The notes: generated by a model from the letters alone, not told the origin. 64,000 bases of DNA from Snodgrassella alvi (GCF_002777745.1 NZ_MEIO01000053.1:1-64000); one strand, 5' to 3'; numbered from the stretch's first letter, positions 18,381-28,465 are shown. Translations and numbers: made by a program.

Positions 18381-19856
18381 TTAATCAATATGTTTGCTGA
18401 GATTCACTTGTTCCAGTGGTACTTTACGGGTACGGTAGCGTAGCTTGTGGTACAGGTAGAATGCGGCAAATACTGGCAGTCCCATATAGGTGATGGCAAA
18501 GCGCTGCCATTTGAAATCGCCATGCAGTAATAACTGGCTGTCTTGTCCGATAATTACCAGAACACATAGTAATAATGCCAGAATCGGTCCGAATGGAAAC
18601 CATTTGGCGCGATAAACCAGTGAGTTAATGTCGTTACCTTGTCGTACAAAGGCACGCCGGAAGCGGTAGTGGCTGATGGCAATGCCCAGCCAGGCAATAA
18701 AGCCGGTGAGGCCGGAGGCGGCCACGATATATTCGTAAGCCCCTTCATCTACACTTTCAAGCAGAAAAATCGCTAGTACTACGATTGCGGTTGCGAGCAA
18801 TGCCTGTACAGGTACACCGCGACGGTTTACTTCGGAGAAAGTGTGGTGTGCCATGCCATCTTTACCCATGGCATACAGCATGCGTGTGGAAGCGTACAGA
18901 CCTGAGTTACCAGCAGACAAAATGGATGTGAGAATAACTGTGTTCATCACGGCAGCGGCAAAGGCCAGTCCGGCGCGTTCAAATACCAGTGTAAAGGGGG
19001 ATTTGGCAATTTGATCTACGTCAGCACCAAGTAGGGCATCGCTGTTATAAGGAATCAGCAAGCCAATCACCAGCATGGCCAGAATATAGAAAATCAGAAT
19101 GCGCCAGAATACCTGTTTAATTGCTTTGGGAATGCTTTCCTGCGGATTTTCTGATTCGCCAGCGGTAATGCCGATAAGCTCTGTACCCTGAAAGGAGAAG
19201 CCGGCAATCAGGAATACGCCTAGTACGGTAAAAAAGCCGCCCGACCAGCCATGCCCGAGTATCGGTGCATCGCCAATGGTGAAATTACTCAAACCCACAT
19301 ACTGGCCGCCCAGAATACCGAAAATGGTAAGTACGCCCACGCCCAGAAAAACGATAACAGTAACTACCTTGATTAGGGCAAACCAGTATTCTGATTCACC
19401 ATAGGCACGCACAGATAAGATATTGAGCAGAAACACCAGTGTAAAAAACAGCAGGCTCCAGCACCATGCCGGCATAAAACGCAATGGTTCCCAATAGGTA
19501 ATCACTAACGAGGCTATGGATATATCGGCGGCAACGGTAATCACCCAGTTAAACCAGTAGTTCCAGCCTAGTGCAAACCCTAGTGACGGGTCGACAAAGC
19601 GGGCGGCATAGGTGGAAAATGACCCGGAAGTAGGCAGATAGGTGGCCATCTCACCAAGTGAGGTCATTAGGAAATACACCATAATCCCAATAGCCATATA
19701 AGCCAGCAGGGCACCACCCGGCCCGGCATCGTGAATGGCACTGCCACTGGCCATAAACAATCCTGTACCAATACTGCCACCAATGGCAATCATAGACAGA
19801 TGGCGGGTTTTCAGATGGCGTTTAACTTGGTTGGAAGAGGAGTTGGCGTCTGTCAT
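18381..19856 (-). CDS. lysP: lysine-specific permease (APC family)
   Basis: 491 residues with 12 predicted membrane segments. The start LKTRHLSMIAIGGSIGTGLFMASG and segments GFSFQGTELIGITAGESENP, SAGNSGLYASTRMLY and TGFIAWLGIAISHYRFRRAFV follow E. coli LysP closely. It imports lysine with protons at the inner membrane. It is monocistronic, with 250 bp upstream holding no obvious gene. Assignment to the amino-acid permease family is certain; lysine specificity is inferred from overall likeness. Confidence 0.85.
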   Translation of the reverse strand: MTDANSSSNQVKRHLKTRHLSMIAIGGSIGTGLFMASGSAIHDAGPGGALLAYMAIGIMVYFLMTSLGEMATYLPTSGSFSTYAARFVDPSLGFALGWNYWFNWVITVAADISIASLVITYWEPLRFMPAWCWSLLFFTLVFLLNILSVRAYGESEYWFALIKVVTVIVFLGVGVLTIFGILGGQYVGLSNFTIGDAPILGHGWSGGFFTVLGVFLIAGFSFQGTELIGITAGESENPQESIPKAIKQVFWRILIFYILAMLVIGLLIPYNSDALLGADVDQIAKSPFTLVFERAGLAFAAAVMNTVILTSILSAGNSGLYASTRMLYAMGKDGMAHHTFSEVNRRGVPVQALLATAIVVLAIFLLESVDEGAYEYIVAASGLTGFIAWLGIAISHYRFRRAFVRQGNDINSLVYRAKWFPFGPILALLLCVLVIIGQDSQLLLHGDFKWQRFAITYMGLPVFAAFYLYHKLRYRTRKVPLEQVNLSKHID

Positions 19857-20104
19857 TCTGATATTGAGTAAATATAAGCTTTAGTATGCCTGTAATGTTC
19901 ATCTGTACCAGCTAAACATTCATTGCTTGAGCGACTTAAATAGTATTCCAAGTGTGGCTTACAAGGTGTTCTGTGACATATCTAAAGTGGATTGCGGATT
20001 AAAGTATAAACAGTATTTGCTGGAAATATTTATCCTTTTTGCATATGCTGTTTTGTTGTAAAACGCTTATTATAACAAATTGTGTTGTTTACCGGCATGA
20101 TTAT

Positions 20105-21172
20105 TCAGTGAGAACGTTTACTCGAGTAATATTTACCATTATTTAGCATTATCAGTTTTTCTGGCCACCGCAGAGCGGCCAGATGCATTTGGCTGTTTGC
20201 AGGTGTTATTGCTTTTTTGCGTTCACGCCAGCGTGCGCCAATGGAAAAGTCAACGCAGTATACTTGTTGTTGTTTGCCCAGCCAGTGGGTGGGTGGTTCC
20301 TGAAACAGTTCTTTGCGGTGTTCTGCTACTCCTGTGCCGTACCAGCTGCGCCAGTAGTGCCCGATAATTACTGCCACAGGATCGTTATATTGCTGCCACC
20401 ATGGCTTTCGTACTGTGAAGCGCCAGCGGCCATTAATATAGAATGGCTGCTGTGTTATGGCCTGAATGCCGCTGGTGAGTGCGCGTATCGGGTTGTGACA
20501 GCTGCGCAGTAAATCGTAATGTGCTACACCTGGCTGAAATGTCATGGGGTAATGTTCATTTTGCAGTTCTGCATCCAGTTGCTGCTTTTCCTGCATATAA
20601 GGTTCGTACCACTCAGTTTGGCGGAAATCATCGAAAAAGCGGTCTTCCCAGTAGTGATACTGTTTAACCAGTGAGGTTTCGCTACACTGGAAAAGTTTAT
20701 TGATACTGTCTGGCAACCATGCGGCATGGACAATACGCAAGTCATCTCGTTGCAGGATTAATGGCCATTGTGACAAGGTTTCCTGCAATTGCTTGCGCTT
20801 TGCTTTGCTGTAATGTTGCCAAGGGGCGAAACGTGCTTCATCCTGAGGCCGGTTATCAAAATACCAGCCAGAACCATCTTTGGGATCGTTAATTAATAAA
20901 TTCAGTTCGTGATTGCCGATAATGGTAAAAGCGTTTTCTGCGGCCACTGCATTAGTTACCCAGTCCAGCACCGCCGGGCTATCGGGACCTCGGTCACACA
21001 AATCACCTACAAATACCAGCTTACGACCATGTTTATGCTGGCCAGATTCATTGTAGCCGAGAAAATGTAATAATTGCTGTAAAGCTTCCCATTCGCCATG
21101 TACGTCGCCAATCACATCTAGAGCAGTATTGACGGGCAATGGGCGGATAAATGAATGTTTGTCTGAGTACAT
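20105..21172 (-). CDS. PPP-type metallophosphatase (calcineurin-like, ApaH/PrpE group)
   Basis: 355 residues. All metal-binding motifs of the PPP family are present: GDVHGE (22-27), GDLCDRGPDS (56-65), GNHE (86-89), and a later GHYW with CVDFS. The length exceeds ApaH (about 280), with inserted helical sequence after GNHE. It is probably a cytoplasmic phosphatase or diadenosine/protein phosphatase; the substrate is unknown. It stands alone, convergent with nothing and 300 bp from tRNA-Arg. Confidence 0.8.
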   Translation of the reverse strand: MYSDKHSFIRPLPVNTALDVIGDVHGEWEALQQLLHFLGYNESGQHKHGRKLVFVGDLCDRGPDSPAVLDWVTNAVAAENAFTIIGNHELNLLINDPKDGSGWYFDNRPQDEARFAPWQHYSKAKRKQLQETLSQWPLILQRDDLRIVHAAWLPDSINKLFQCSETSLVKQYHYWEDRFFDDFRQTEWYEPYMQEKQQLDAELQNEHYPMTFQPGVAHYDLLRSCHNPIRALTSGIQAITQQPFYINGRWRFTVRKPWWQQYNDPVAVIIGHYWRSWYGTGVAEHRKELFQEPPTHWLGKQQQVYCVDFSIGARWRERKKAITPANSQMHLAALRWPEKLIMLNNGKYYSSKRSH

Positions 21173-21420
21173 AATGTTGGTGGCCTGTTTAACAGACCTG
21201 ATAGCTGTCTGTGAATATACTTATTTGTTATTGAATAATATTTAATGAACTAAAACCGTTAAACATAGCACAAAAATTTTACGTATGCCAATTTGGGCGC
21301 TATAAATCTCTATTTTTGTATGAATATTGGTAGTGTCTATAAAATTATTCAATTTCAGTAAGTTATTTTTTGTGGTGATTGCTGTGCTCTGTTTTCGTGT
21401 GTTATGAGCGTGGATAGCTT

Positions 21421-21449
21421 TTGCCAAACTGACTGATTTGGGCTAAAAT
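21421..21449 (+). promoter_or_regulatory. sigma70 promoter of tRNA-Arg
   Basis: TTGCCA (21421-21426) and TAAAAT (21444-21449) with a 17-bp spacer, 21 bp before the mature tRNA. Confidence 0.65.
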
Positions 21450-21470
21450 CTGTAATTCTCTATTCGTATT

Positions 21471-21546
21471 GCACCTATAGCTCAGTTGGAAGAGTGTCGG
21501 TTTCCGAAGCCGGAGGTCACAGGTTCGATCCCTGTTGGGTGCACCA
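21471..21546 (+). tRNA. tRNA-Arg (anticodon CCG)
   Basis: 76 nt including encoded CCA. Acceptor GCACCTA/TGGGTGC, D arm GCTC..GAGT, anticodon stem TCGGT/GCCGG with loop TTCCGAA (CCG at positions 34-36), T arm ACAGG-TTCGATC-CCTGT. It reads CGG codons. Confidence 0.95.
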
Positions 21547-21557
21547 GATATATATTT

Positions 21558-21590
21558 AAGGGTTTCAGCTTGGCTGAAACCCTTATTTTT
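21558..21590. terminator. bidirectional terminator after tRNA-Arg
   Basis: AAGGGTTTCAGC-TTG-GCTGAAACCCTT followed by ATTTTTTG on the + strand. It also serves the convergent gene at 21622. Confidence 0.85.
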
Positions 21591-21621
21591 TGCAAAAAAT
21601 ATCATGTAAATGCTGTAATCG

Positions 21622-22065
21622 CTACTTCAAATGCAAATCAGAAGTTGCATTGTGTAGTTGATTGGCTCGTCTGTTATTCAGCTCAGTCACACAAGCTAAA
21701 CGTTGTATTTCAAGTGCATTGCCTGCTGCTGCTCCGCCCAGAGAGGAGGCAAATTTACACTGGGTATCACGATATCTGGCGAAATCTTGATTTGCAGCTA
21801 TTAAATTTGCTTTGGCCAGACTAATGTACTTGGGTTTTTCATCCCACTTGGAAAGTGTGTTAAGCGCTTTCTGCTCAGCCTTTTGTAAAGCTTTCTGACT
21901 CTTTACGGCTTCCTTCTCCAGACATTCCCGCATTCCTGCCTGCGAAAAGGCGCTGCATTCCTCGCGCAAAGTCTGTTCGTCAAGAATAGTTGTAGTGGAG
22001 GTAGCCAAGGTTGTGATTGGTAATAAGGCTACCAGACATGATCCGATAAATTTTAGGCAATTCAT
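21622..22065 (-). CDS. LprI-family (DUF1311) secreted protein
   Basis: 147 residues. A signal peptide (MNCLKFIGSCLVALLPITTLA) precedes a charged helical mature domain. The end has the DUF1311/LprI signature: FARYRDTQCKFASS..GGAAAGN..EIQRLACVTELNNRRANQL. Members include periplasmic lysozyme inhibitors. A conserved Cys pair (QCKF and ACVTEL) probably forms a disulfide, with further Cys in EECSAF and RECLEKE. Convergent with tRNA-Arg. Confidence 0.8.
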   Translation of the reverse strand: MNCLKFIGSCLVALLPITTLATSTTTILDEQTLREECSAFSQAGMRECLEKEAVKSQKALQKAEQKALNTLSKWDEKPKYISLAKANLIAANQDFARYRDTQCKFASSLGGAAAGNALEIQRLACVTELNNRRANQLHNATSDLHLK

Positions 22066-22154
22066 TTCTTAGCCGTTTCTTTTTAAATGTTTTAATACAT
22101 CATTAAGTGTTTCTGCGTATTTCTTATCACGATTTCCATTATATCGACTGGTTA

Positions 22155-22463
22155 TCACTGCTGTAGATATGCTTTACCAGCCAGAGATGAGCGTCGTTTT
22201 GATGCTTGTTGATATTTCAATACCTGCCTCAGTTTAAGTTTACGCCCATCAATATCTGGATTGAGTGTTCTTAATACATCAGTTGTGGTATTTTTCTTCG
22301 CAATTGTTTTCCTGAGTGCCACCGGCTTCGACCGTAACCTGATAGATATTGGTATCAGTGTCTGAAATGGTTTGGTATGCAAATTTGGCCAATCGCTTAA
22401 GAAGATAGGCAATTCCTGCACGTATATTATGAATAGATTTGTTTTATAAATCACCAGATACAT
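22155..22463 (-). pseudogene. degraded LysM-like fragment
   Basis: 102-codon frame without a credible start. The last third (IAKKNTTTDVLRTLNPDIDGRKLKLRQVLKYQQASKRR) resembles a LysM repeat as found in cell-wall hydrolases, with the expected GQVL reading RQVL. The first part shows no structure, and an alternative frame reads NIYQVTVEAGGTQEN, suggesting frameshift. Probably the tail of a lost transglycosylase or LysM protein. Confidence 0.35.
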
Positions 22464-22632
22464 TTATCTGAATACTGTATTAAATTTTAATCATAACGAT
22501 TTAGTTTGTGTTTTATTTCTCAATGAGTAAATTCTTCGATAATGTTATTGATATTTACTTTATAATGCAGTTATTGATTACTGGCAAAGATTTTTAATAG
22601 TATTTTATTTATGTGGATTAAGAGAGTTTTTT

Positions 22633-23529
22633 GTGGCGATTTCAAAAAGGGCCCAAGGGCATGTAATTGCACTGATCACTGTGTTTATCTGGGGAACGAC
22701 TTACATTTCTACTAAAGTACTGTTAGCAGACTTCAAGCCGATAGAAATTCTCTTTTTCCGGTTTGTGCTGGGCTATTTTACGCTCTGGATTTTATCACCT
22801 CATTTTTTTGCCTGGCAGGGAATCAGGCAGGAATTGTTGTTTCTGGCTGCTGGGTTTTGTGGGGTAACCAGTTATTTTTTATTTGAAAATATTGCATTAA
22901 CTTATACGACTGCCTCTAATGTGGGGGTGATTGCCAGTCTGGCGCCGGTGTTTACGGCCATTTTGGCCATATTCTTTTTAAAAGCGGAAATACCTCCTGT
23001 GCGCTTTTATATTGGTTGCCTGCTGGCTATTTTGGGGGTTGTATTGATTAGTTTTAATGGTAGGTTTGTGCTCTCTCTTAATCTGCTAGGCGATTTGCTG
23101 GCGGTTGTTGCTTGCCTGTTCTGGGCTGGCTATTCGATTTTGACTAAAAAGAGCAGTAACTATGATTACAATATTATTTTGCTTACCAGACGCTTCTTTT
23201 TTTATGGTTTGATTTTAATGTTGCCTGCTTTGTATATATTTGATTTTGAATGGGGACTATGGAGATTTGCTAAGCCGGACAATGCGTTTAATATTTTATT
23301 TTTGGGTTTGGGGGCTTCGGCAATCTGTTTTGCTTCTTGGAATTATGCAGTTAAATTAGTGGGTGCGGTTAAAATCAGTATTTATATCTATCTGGTACCA
23401 ATTATTACTATTATTACTGCGATGCTTGTTTTAAAAGAATCTTTTACTTGGATTGCTGCGGTGGGGACATTGCTTACGCTTAGTGGTGTGCTGTTATCGG
23501 AAGGTAAGATAAGAATTAAAAAGAAGTAA
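22633..23529 (+). CDS. EamA/DMT-family transporter
   Basis: 298 residues from a GTG with AAGAGAG upstream. Ten membrane segments in two EamA repeats; the first starts VIALITVFIWGTTYISTKVLL and contains the FRFVLGY motif, the second has LLAVVACLFWAGYSILTKKSS. Members export small metabolites or amino acids; the substrate is not predictable. Single gene. Confidence 0.85.
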   Translation: MAISKRAQGHVIALITVFIWGTTYISTKVLLADFKPIEILFFRFVLGYFTLWILSPHFFAWQGIRQELLFLAAGFCGVTSYFLFENIALTYTTASNVGVIASLAPVFTAILAIFFLKAEIPPVRFYIGCLLAILGVVLISFNGRFVLSLNLLGDLLAVVACLFWAGYSILTKKSSNYDYNIILLTRRFFFYGLILMLPALYIFDFEWGLWRFAKPDNAFNILFLGLGASAICFASWNYAVKLVGAVKISIYIYLVPIITIITAMLVLKESFTWIAAVGTLLTLSGVLLSEGKIRIKKK

Positions 23530-23626
23530 TCTGAATTTGATGGCAAGGAATTTAAATAGCTGAATAAGATATTTGTTCTGGCAATGTTTTTATTTTCTGA
23601 GCTTATTGTTTTTGTAATTAATTCAG

Positions 23627-23676
23627 CACAGCATTCTTAGCAGTACTACTCTTGTGGAAGCTGCTGAAATGCTGTG
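23627..23676. terminator. long hairpin between convergent genes
   Basis: CACAGCATTCTTAGCAG (23627-23643) pairs with CTGCTGAAATGCTGTG (23661-23676), 16 pairs with one bulge. No U-run follows, so a terminator role is only probable. Lies between the EamA gene and the rhodanese gene. Confidence 0.4.
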
Positions 23677-23772
23677 GTGTGCAGGTTTTCTTGGATGTCT
23701 TACTTGAGACTTTTTGCTGGAAAAGTGTATTGCAATAAGGTGTTGCTGATTCAGGGGTATGCAGGCTGGTAA

Positions 23773-24096
23773 TTAATATGTAGGTACGCTGGCGTCAACT
23801 TCGCGCGACCATGCATCAATTCCTCCAGTAAGATTGTAAAGGTTTTCGAAGCCGGTTTCTTGTAGATACAGGGCTACCTGCATGCTCCGCATACCATGAT
23901 GGCAGTACAGAACAATGGGTTTGTCGTCCGGTAATTCATTGTGACGCAAGGGAATCATGTTCATGGGGATATGGTTGTGACCCGGTATGGCTGCATACTG
24001 AACTTCGTTGTCTTCGCGTACGTCAAGTAATATAAAATCTTGATTCTGCTGTTGCCATTGCTGTAATTGGGTGGCGCTTAGTGTCTGGATGGTCAT
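23773..24096 (-). CDS. single-domain rhodanese
   Basis: 107 residues, one complete rhodanese domain: LLDVRE at 23-28 and active-site loop CHHGMRS with Cys65. Such GlpE-like enzymes transfer sulfane sulfur to thiol acceptors in the cytoplasm. The loop CxxGxR is typical of sulfurtransferases rather than phosphatases. No signal peptide. It stands alone. Confidence 0.85.
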   Translation of the reverse strand: MTIQTLSATQLQQWQQQNQDFILLDVREDNEVQYAAIPGHNHIPMNMIPLRHNELPDDKPIVLYCHHGMRSMQVALYLQETGFENLYNLTGGIDAWSREVDASVPTY

Positions 24097-24323
24097 GGTG
24101 ATAAATTGATGATGTGGGAAATTGATTTATGGTTTGAGTTGTGGAACCGGATTTGCTGGTTAGGTTGTAACAGTTCTGCTTTAGGATGCGAATGATACCG
24201 GTATTAAGCTGAATATTACAATGGTCGTCACGGGTGATAGGTGCAGGCTATTTGCTACACACTATTCTGACCGTGGTAGGTTGGATTGGTGGTGTGGCGA
24301 CGATGGCAGGCAGGTTATTCTGC

Positions 24324-24551
24324 TTATTTAGGCTGCCATTTGCCATCACTGCCTTTGTGGTACACCTTTTCTACTGCTGCCCAGGCTACTTTAAATGCAA
24401 TGGTTTCTGCATCGCTGTTGTCACGGCGTTTTTTCGGATCTTGATATTCTTCAATGGCATGGTTAAATGCTTCTTTAAAGATATCCTGTGCATGTGCGGG
24501 TAATGCCTGTCGTACTGCTGCTGGCAGGTCGGTGCGGGTTTGATAAGGCAT
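24324..24551 (-). CDS. chaB: ChaB-family protein
   Basis: 75 residues from the ATG at 24551, chosen because AGCAGGA lies just upstream and the length then equals E. coli ChaB; the frame extends six codons further. The sequence MPYQTRTDLPAAVRQALPAHAQDIFKEAFN...HKVAWAAVEK-like (FKVAWAAVEKVYHKGSDGKW) aligns along its length with ChaB, described as a regulator of cation transport though its function is unsettled. No chaA neighbour is present. Confidence 0.85.
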   Translation of the reverse strand: MPYQTRTDLPAAVRQALPAHAQDIFKEAFNHAIEEYQDPKKRRDNSDAETIAFKVAWAAVEKVYHKGSDGKWQPK

Positions 24552-24943
24552 GATTCTGTTCCTGCTCATTGGTTTATGCTTTAGTTAATACCAGAGTGAT
24601 GGTTTAGGCAATAAGCTTGCTAAATATTATTTTGATTTTAATATATTTTAACTGTGGTGTTGCTGGTTTGTCGTTGGTTTAGGTGTGATGGTTGCGGACG
24701 ATATTATTCAGGTTGTCGATATGTGGATTAAATAATTGATTTGTTTTTGTTATTTGTGTGATAGATCAGGATATGGAACTCAGATTATTTTGAGGCATTA
24801 TGTATGACGGGCTGAATAGTTTGCTTAATACTGGTTATAAAATAAGTAGATATGAGGCAATATTGCTGATAGTGGTGGCTCTTAATATTTACAACCGGTA
24901 GTGAGTATGCTGTAAACAGGAGAAGTTGCACAGTTTGCAGGCG
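24552..24943. other. 392 bp without a recognisable gene
   Basis: AT-rich DNA upstream of chaB. No ORF with a coding look or RNA gene was recognised. Confidence 0.5.
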
Positions 24944-24976
24944 CAGCACAATTTGTGGCAATAACGAATTGTGCTG
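24944..24976 (-). terminator. hairpin downstream of the pcm-like gene
   Basis: Perfect 10-bp arms CAGCACAATT / AATTGTGCTG with a 13-base loop, 21 bp after the stop of the minus-strand gene. No clear U-tract. Confidence 0.45.
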
Positions 24977-24997
24977 CTGGTATAAGTCTGAATTTAA

Positions 24998-25654
24998 TCA
25001 GAATTTAAATCGGTTTGGTGCTGGTGCTTCTATGCTGTGCAAGGCAGGAGCTACTGTGTCAAACAGTATGGTTTCTTTGAATTGATTGTTTTGACGCTCA
25101 AACAGAATGGCACGCATTACTGGAGCTTCGCCAATAATGGCTACTATGCGGCCATCTTCAGCTAGCTGGTCGAGCAAGGTAGCTGGTAATTTTGGTAAGG
25201 ATCCACCGACATAAATGGCACTGAAAGGTGCACCGGGCAGTTTGTCTGCCAGCCCATCGCAGGTTTTGTAGCTGATGTTGGTATAGTCGAGATCGCTAAG
25301 AACGGATTGGGCGCGCTGCTGCTGTTCGGCATCGATGTCAACGGTAATAACTTTGCCTGCTATTTTTGCCAGAATGGCTGTAGCATAGCCGGAACCGGTA
25401 CCAATTTCTACAACGGTATCGGTTAGATTCAATTTCAATGCCTGAATCATCCGTGCTACTACTTTGGGTTCGAGCATTTTGCCGCCGTTGGCCAGTGCAA
25501 GCGACTGATCGGTATAGGCTACTTCCTGCTGCTGTGGCAGGACAAAGCGTTCACGTGGAATGTCGGACAACACATCCAGTAAATCGAAATCTAAAACGTC
25601 CCATGGACGGATTTGCTGCTCAACCATGTTGTAGCGGGCGATATTAAAATCCAT
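24998..25654 (-). CDS. protein-L-isoaspartate O-methyltransferase family protein
   Basis: 218 residues. MVEQQIRPWDV at the start is typical of the proteobacterial Pcm-like group, followed by PRERFV, AYTDQSLAL and SAM motif I VVEIGTGSGYATAILAKIAG. Pcm enzymes repair isoaspartyl residues. This shorter group lacks some substrate-loop residues of true Pcm, so the exact substrate is uncertain. Monocistronic, with a 1.3-kb poor region upstream. Confidence 0.82.
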   Translation of the reverse strand: MDFNIARYNMVEQQIRPWDVLDFDLLDVLSDIPRERFVLPQQQEVAYTDQSLALANGGKMLEPKVVARMIQALKLNLTDTVVEIGTGSGYATAILAKIAGKVITVDIDAEQQQRAQSVLSDLDYTNISYKTCDGLADKLPGAPFSAIYVGGSLPKLPATLLDQLAEDGRIVAIIGEAPVMRAILFERQNNQFKETILFDTVAPALHSIEAPAPNRFKF

Positions 25655-26964
25655 AATGGCTCCGAATTGGTGTTGTTAGCCAGCGATACATATAATAAAT
25701 CAGATAATAGATGTTGAGCTGGCCGAAGCAGATGCTTAGATAATCAGTTATGAATTATAAAACGATTTACATACTTACTATAATTTAATTTTGGTATATT
25801 TGCTTAATCAAGGGAACTTGGCAGGATGGAATTTTGGTTGAAATTGTTACACCTATGATAAAGATTAGTTTTTTTCATTGCTGCTACGAAGGTTCAGAGG
25901 ATATCTATACTGCTCTAATTAAAAAGTGATTTCTATAATACAATTCTAAATTTTAGTATTATTTGTTTATATTGTTTGATTAATGGATAGTTTGCTGTAT
26001 TCAGATAAATGATGATTCAGGCTGAAAATATGGGCTGATAAGCATTGAGAGTGAGGAGTTAGTTGATATAACCTATCTTCTGCGGCCAGTAGTGAGGTTT
26101 TTTCTTTAATCAAGGGTGTATCTGCGAGTACCGGTTTTAGAGAAATATGTTTGTATAAGGTGACTCTGCGTCCCTTTTGAATGATTGCTGAAAATTCGGT
26201 TTTTATGGATCTGAGGTGTCCATAGATGCTGTACCTTTAATTACTAATTAATTTAGTATCCATTAATTGCTCTGTCGCATGGTTACACATGCTTGCAGAG
26301 GAGGCTGGCGTAGTCTAAGTTGGCTAACCTTTGGGCTCCGACGCGTTATGATGGTGCTCAAGCTCAGTACAGAATGTATCAGTCCGCCAAGTTGTGGCTG
26401 CGTCCGCAGAAATTAAGTCAGACTATTGATGCAGTGACTGCTAACAAGGTTTTGCATAATCTGATAATGTATGAATATTGGATTAAAGGGTGTTCAGTTG
26501 ATATCAATATCTTTGTAAATTCGTTTCGGTTTATTATTACGGGTCTTGATTGCAACTGAAGTAGCAAATGACTGCATTTATTTGGAGCGGGTACGCATTG
26601 AAGTTCTAGAAGACGGGGGAATTCGGTGCGTATAGGGGAGTGAGTATATCTACCTTATTTCGTTACTAAAAAGCTCAAATCTGAGTTCGGTGTATATCGG
26701 TTATATAAACAATAAATGTTATAAACTGGATGAATTATCGGGACTATCCAGAACAAGTACTTTTATCGCTATTTGAATCATTGTTCGGTTTTAGTCTATT
26801 AAAAATATTTATGGCTATAAAAAACTGAATGCTCAATCATATTTGGCCGGTAGTATGGGAGTGTCAGCTATTATGCAGTTTAGTCTGTGTGGTTATGGTG
26901 GCGACAATGATCAATAGTCTGTTTTAATACAAGGCTTATGGGTATGAATCAAGGAACTATTAGT
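25655..26964. other. 1.3-kb region with no convincing gene
   Basis: AT-rich, with stops in all frames for most of its length. The only open stretch is 26320-26559 (79 codons, ANLWAPTRYDGAQAQYRMYQSAK...), whose first half is less AT-rich and looks protein-like but matches nothing I recognise. It may be debris of a lost gene. No tRNA, rRNA or clear hairpin was found. Confidence 0.5.
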
Positions 26965-27720
26965 ATGTGGCAACAGAAATGGGTAATCGGTAACTGGAAA
27001 ATGAATGGCAGTAATGTGGTTAACCGACAGTTACTGCAAGCGTTGCTGAAACCTGTGGATGCAGCAGCGGCGCATGTATATTGTGGTGTGGCTGTGCCGA
27101 ATGTTTATCTTTCTGCGGCCAGTGAGTTTGTTGCGGGCTCAGCATTGGCGATTGGGGCGGAAGATGTGAGCCGTTTTGCTGCCAATGGTGCTTTTACCGG
27201 GGAGGTAAATGCACGAATGCTGGCGGATGTGGGGGCACAGTTTGTGCTGATTGGTCATTCGGAGCGGCGGCAGTATTTTCAGGAAGACAATGAAGAATTG
27301 CAGTCCAAGGTACAGAATAGTGTTGCGGCGGGCGTGCTGCCGATTCTGTGTGTGGGTGAAACACTGGCTGAACGCGAAGCCGGGCAGGAGCAGCAGGTGG
27401 TTAGTGCGCAACTGGCACTGCTGGCGCAACTGGGCTTGAAAGAAGTTGTGGTAGCGTATGAACCAGTGTGGGCGATTGGTACGGGTAAAGTTCCTGCTGT
27501 GGCACAGATTGCGGATATGCACGAGTTAATTTATCAGCAAATCTTGTCTTTATGTGGAGAAGATGTTAAAATCCGCGTCCTTTATGGCGGTAGTGTCAAC
27601 GCTAGCAATGCGGTCGAAATTCTGGCTGTGTCACATGTTGATGGTGCTCTGGTTGGCGGTGCCTCTTTGCAGGCTGACAGTTTTACCGCTATTATTCAGG
27701 CTGCATATGCGCCTGCTTGA
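26965..27720 (+). CDS. tpiA: triosephosphate isomerase
   Basis: 251 residues from the ATG at 26965, preferred over 26938 because CAAGGA lies upstream and the protein then starts with the usual [10 protein letters not shown]. Catalytic residues N10, K12, H98 ([10 protein letters not shown]) and E166 ([12 protein letters not shown]) are all present, and the phosphate loop GGSVN near the end is intact. It interconverts DHAP and glyceraldehyde-3-phosphate. secG starts 14 bp later, as in Neisseria. Confidence 0.96.
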   Translation: MWQQKWVIGNWKMNGSNVVNRQLLQALLKPVDAAAAHVYCGVAVPNVYLSAASEFVAGSALAIGAEDVSRFAANGAFTGEVNARMLADVGAQFVLIGHSERRQYFQEDNEELQSKVQNSVAAGVLPILCVGETLAEREAGQEQQVVSAQLALLAQLGLKEVVVAYEPVWAIGTGKVPAVAQIADMHELIYQQILSLCGEDVKIRVLYGGSVNASNAVEILAVSHVDGALVGGASLQADSFTAIIQAAYAPA

Positions 27721-27734
27721 TAAAAGTTGATATC

Positions 27735-28088
27735 ATGGAAGCATTTAAAACCCTTATTTTAATCGTGAATATTTTCGCGGCGCTGAGTGTCATTGTGCTG
27801 GTGCTGATGCAGCAGGGCAAAGGTGCGGATGCGGGCGCAGCATTTGGTTCCGGTAGTGCTCAGGGTGTTTTTGGTGCAGCGGGCAATGCAAATTTCCTTA
27901 GCCGCAGCACCGCAATTGCTGCCACTATATTTTTTATTACTTGCTTGGCTCTGGGCTATATTTCTACACATCGGCATACTGGTTTGGATTTCAGTGATGT
28001 GAAGCAACAGCAGGTAGTTGTACCGGCTGCGGCCAGTGCACCAGCTGTGCCAGTTAAACCAGCACAAAAACCGCTGATACCGGAATAG
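27735..28088 (+). CDS. secG: protein-export membrane protein SecG
   Basis: 117 residues from the ATG at 27735. Two membrane segments (about residues 3-25 and 52-75) flank the conserved cytoplasmic loop MQQGKGADAGAAFGSGSAQGVFG. The C-terminal tail is Ala/Pro/Val-rich (PAAASAPAVPVKPAQKP). SecG is part of the SecYEG translocon. It lies between tpiA and tRNA-Leu, 19 bp before the tRNA, so all three may share a transcript. Confidence 0.94.
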   Translation: MEAFKTLILIVNIFAALSVIVLVLMQQGKGADAGAAFGSGSAQGVFGAAGNANFLSRSTAIAATIFFITCLALGYISTHRHTGLDFSDVKQQQVVVPAAASAPAVPVKPAQKPLIPE

Positions 28089-28107
28089 AGAGTTTTTACA
28101 GTTAATT

Positions 28108-28193
28108 GCCGACATGGTGAAATTGGTAGACACGCCATCTTGAGGGGGTGGTGACCACAGGTCGTACGAGTTCGATTCTCGTTGTCGGCACCA
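28108..28193 (+). tRNA. tRNA-Leu (anticodon GAG)
   Basis: 86 nt with long variable arm and encoded CCA. Acceptor GCCGACA/TGTCGGC, anticodon stem CCATC/GGTGG with loop TTGAGGG (GAG), T loop TTCGATT. Confidence 0.95.
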
Positions 28194-28290
28194 TATTTAA
28201 GATCAACAATTTTACTTCAGCATAAGATGATGTGTATGCCAGTAAAAATATGTTGTAGACTGCAATTTATATTGTTGGTTTTATTTTGAT

Positions 28291-28331
28291 AATAGGGCAG
28301 CCTAGAAAGGCTGCCCTATTTATTTGTTTTT
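28291..28331. terminator. strong terminator downstream of tRNA-Leu
   Basis: 13-bp perfect stem AATAGGGCAGCCT / AGGCTGCCCTATT with a 4-base loop, followed by TATTTGTTTTT. The arms hold the GGCAGCCT/AGGCTGCC uptake-like core. Confidence 0.85.
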
Positions 28332-28465
28332 ATAATAAATACGGCGCTGGCATGAGGTATTCGGCAGGCTGGTATAGGTAAAGTGTTGGTTGTAACTTAT
28401 GCTGGTGCAGTGGCTTGTCTGGCTGGCTGATTATTGATGGTGTAAGTTTCTGGAAATGAGTTTAG

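Noticed and set aside
24234-24503. 89-codon plus-strand frame with hydrophobic segments
   Set aside because: Overlaps chaB antisense; ChaB is clearly the real gene.
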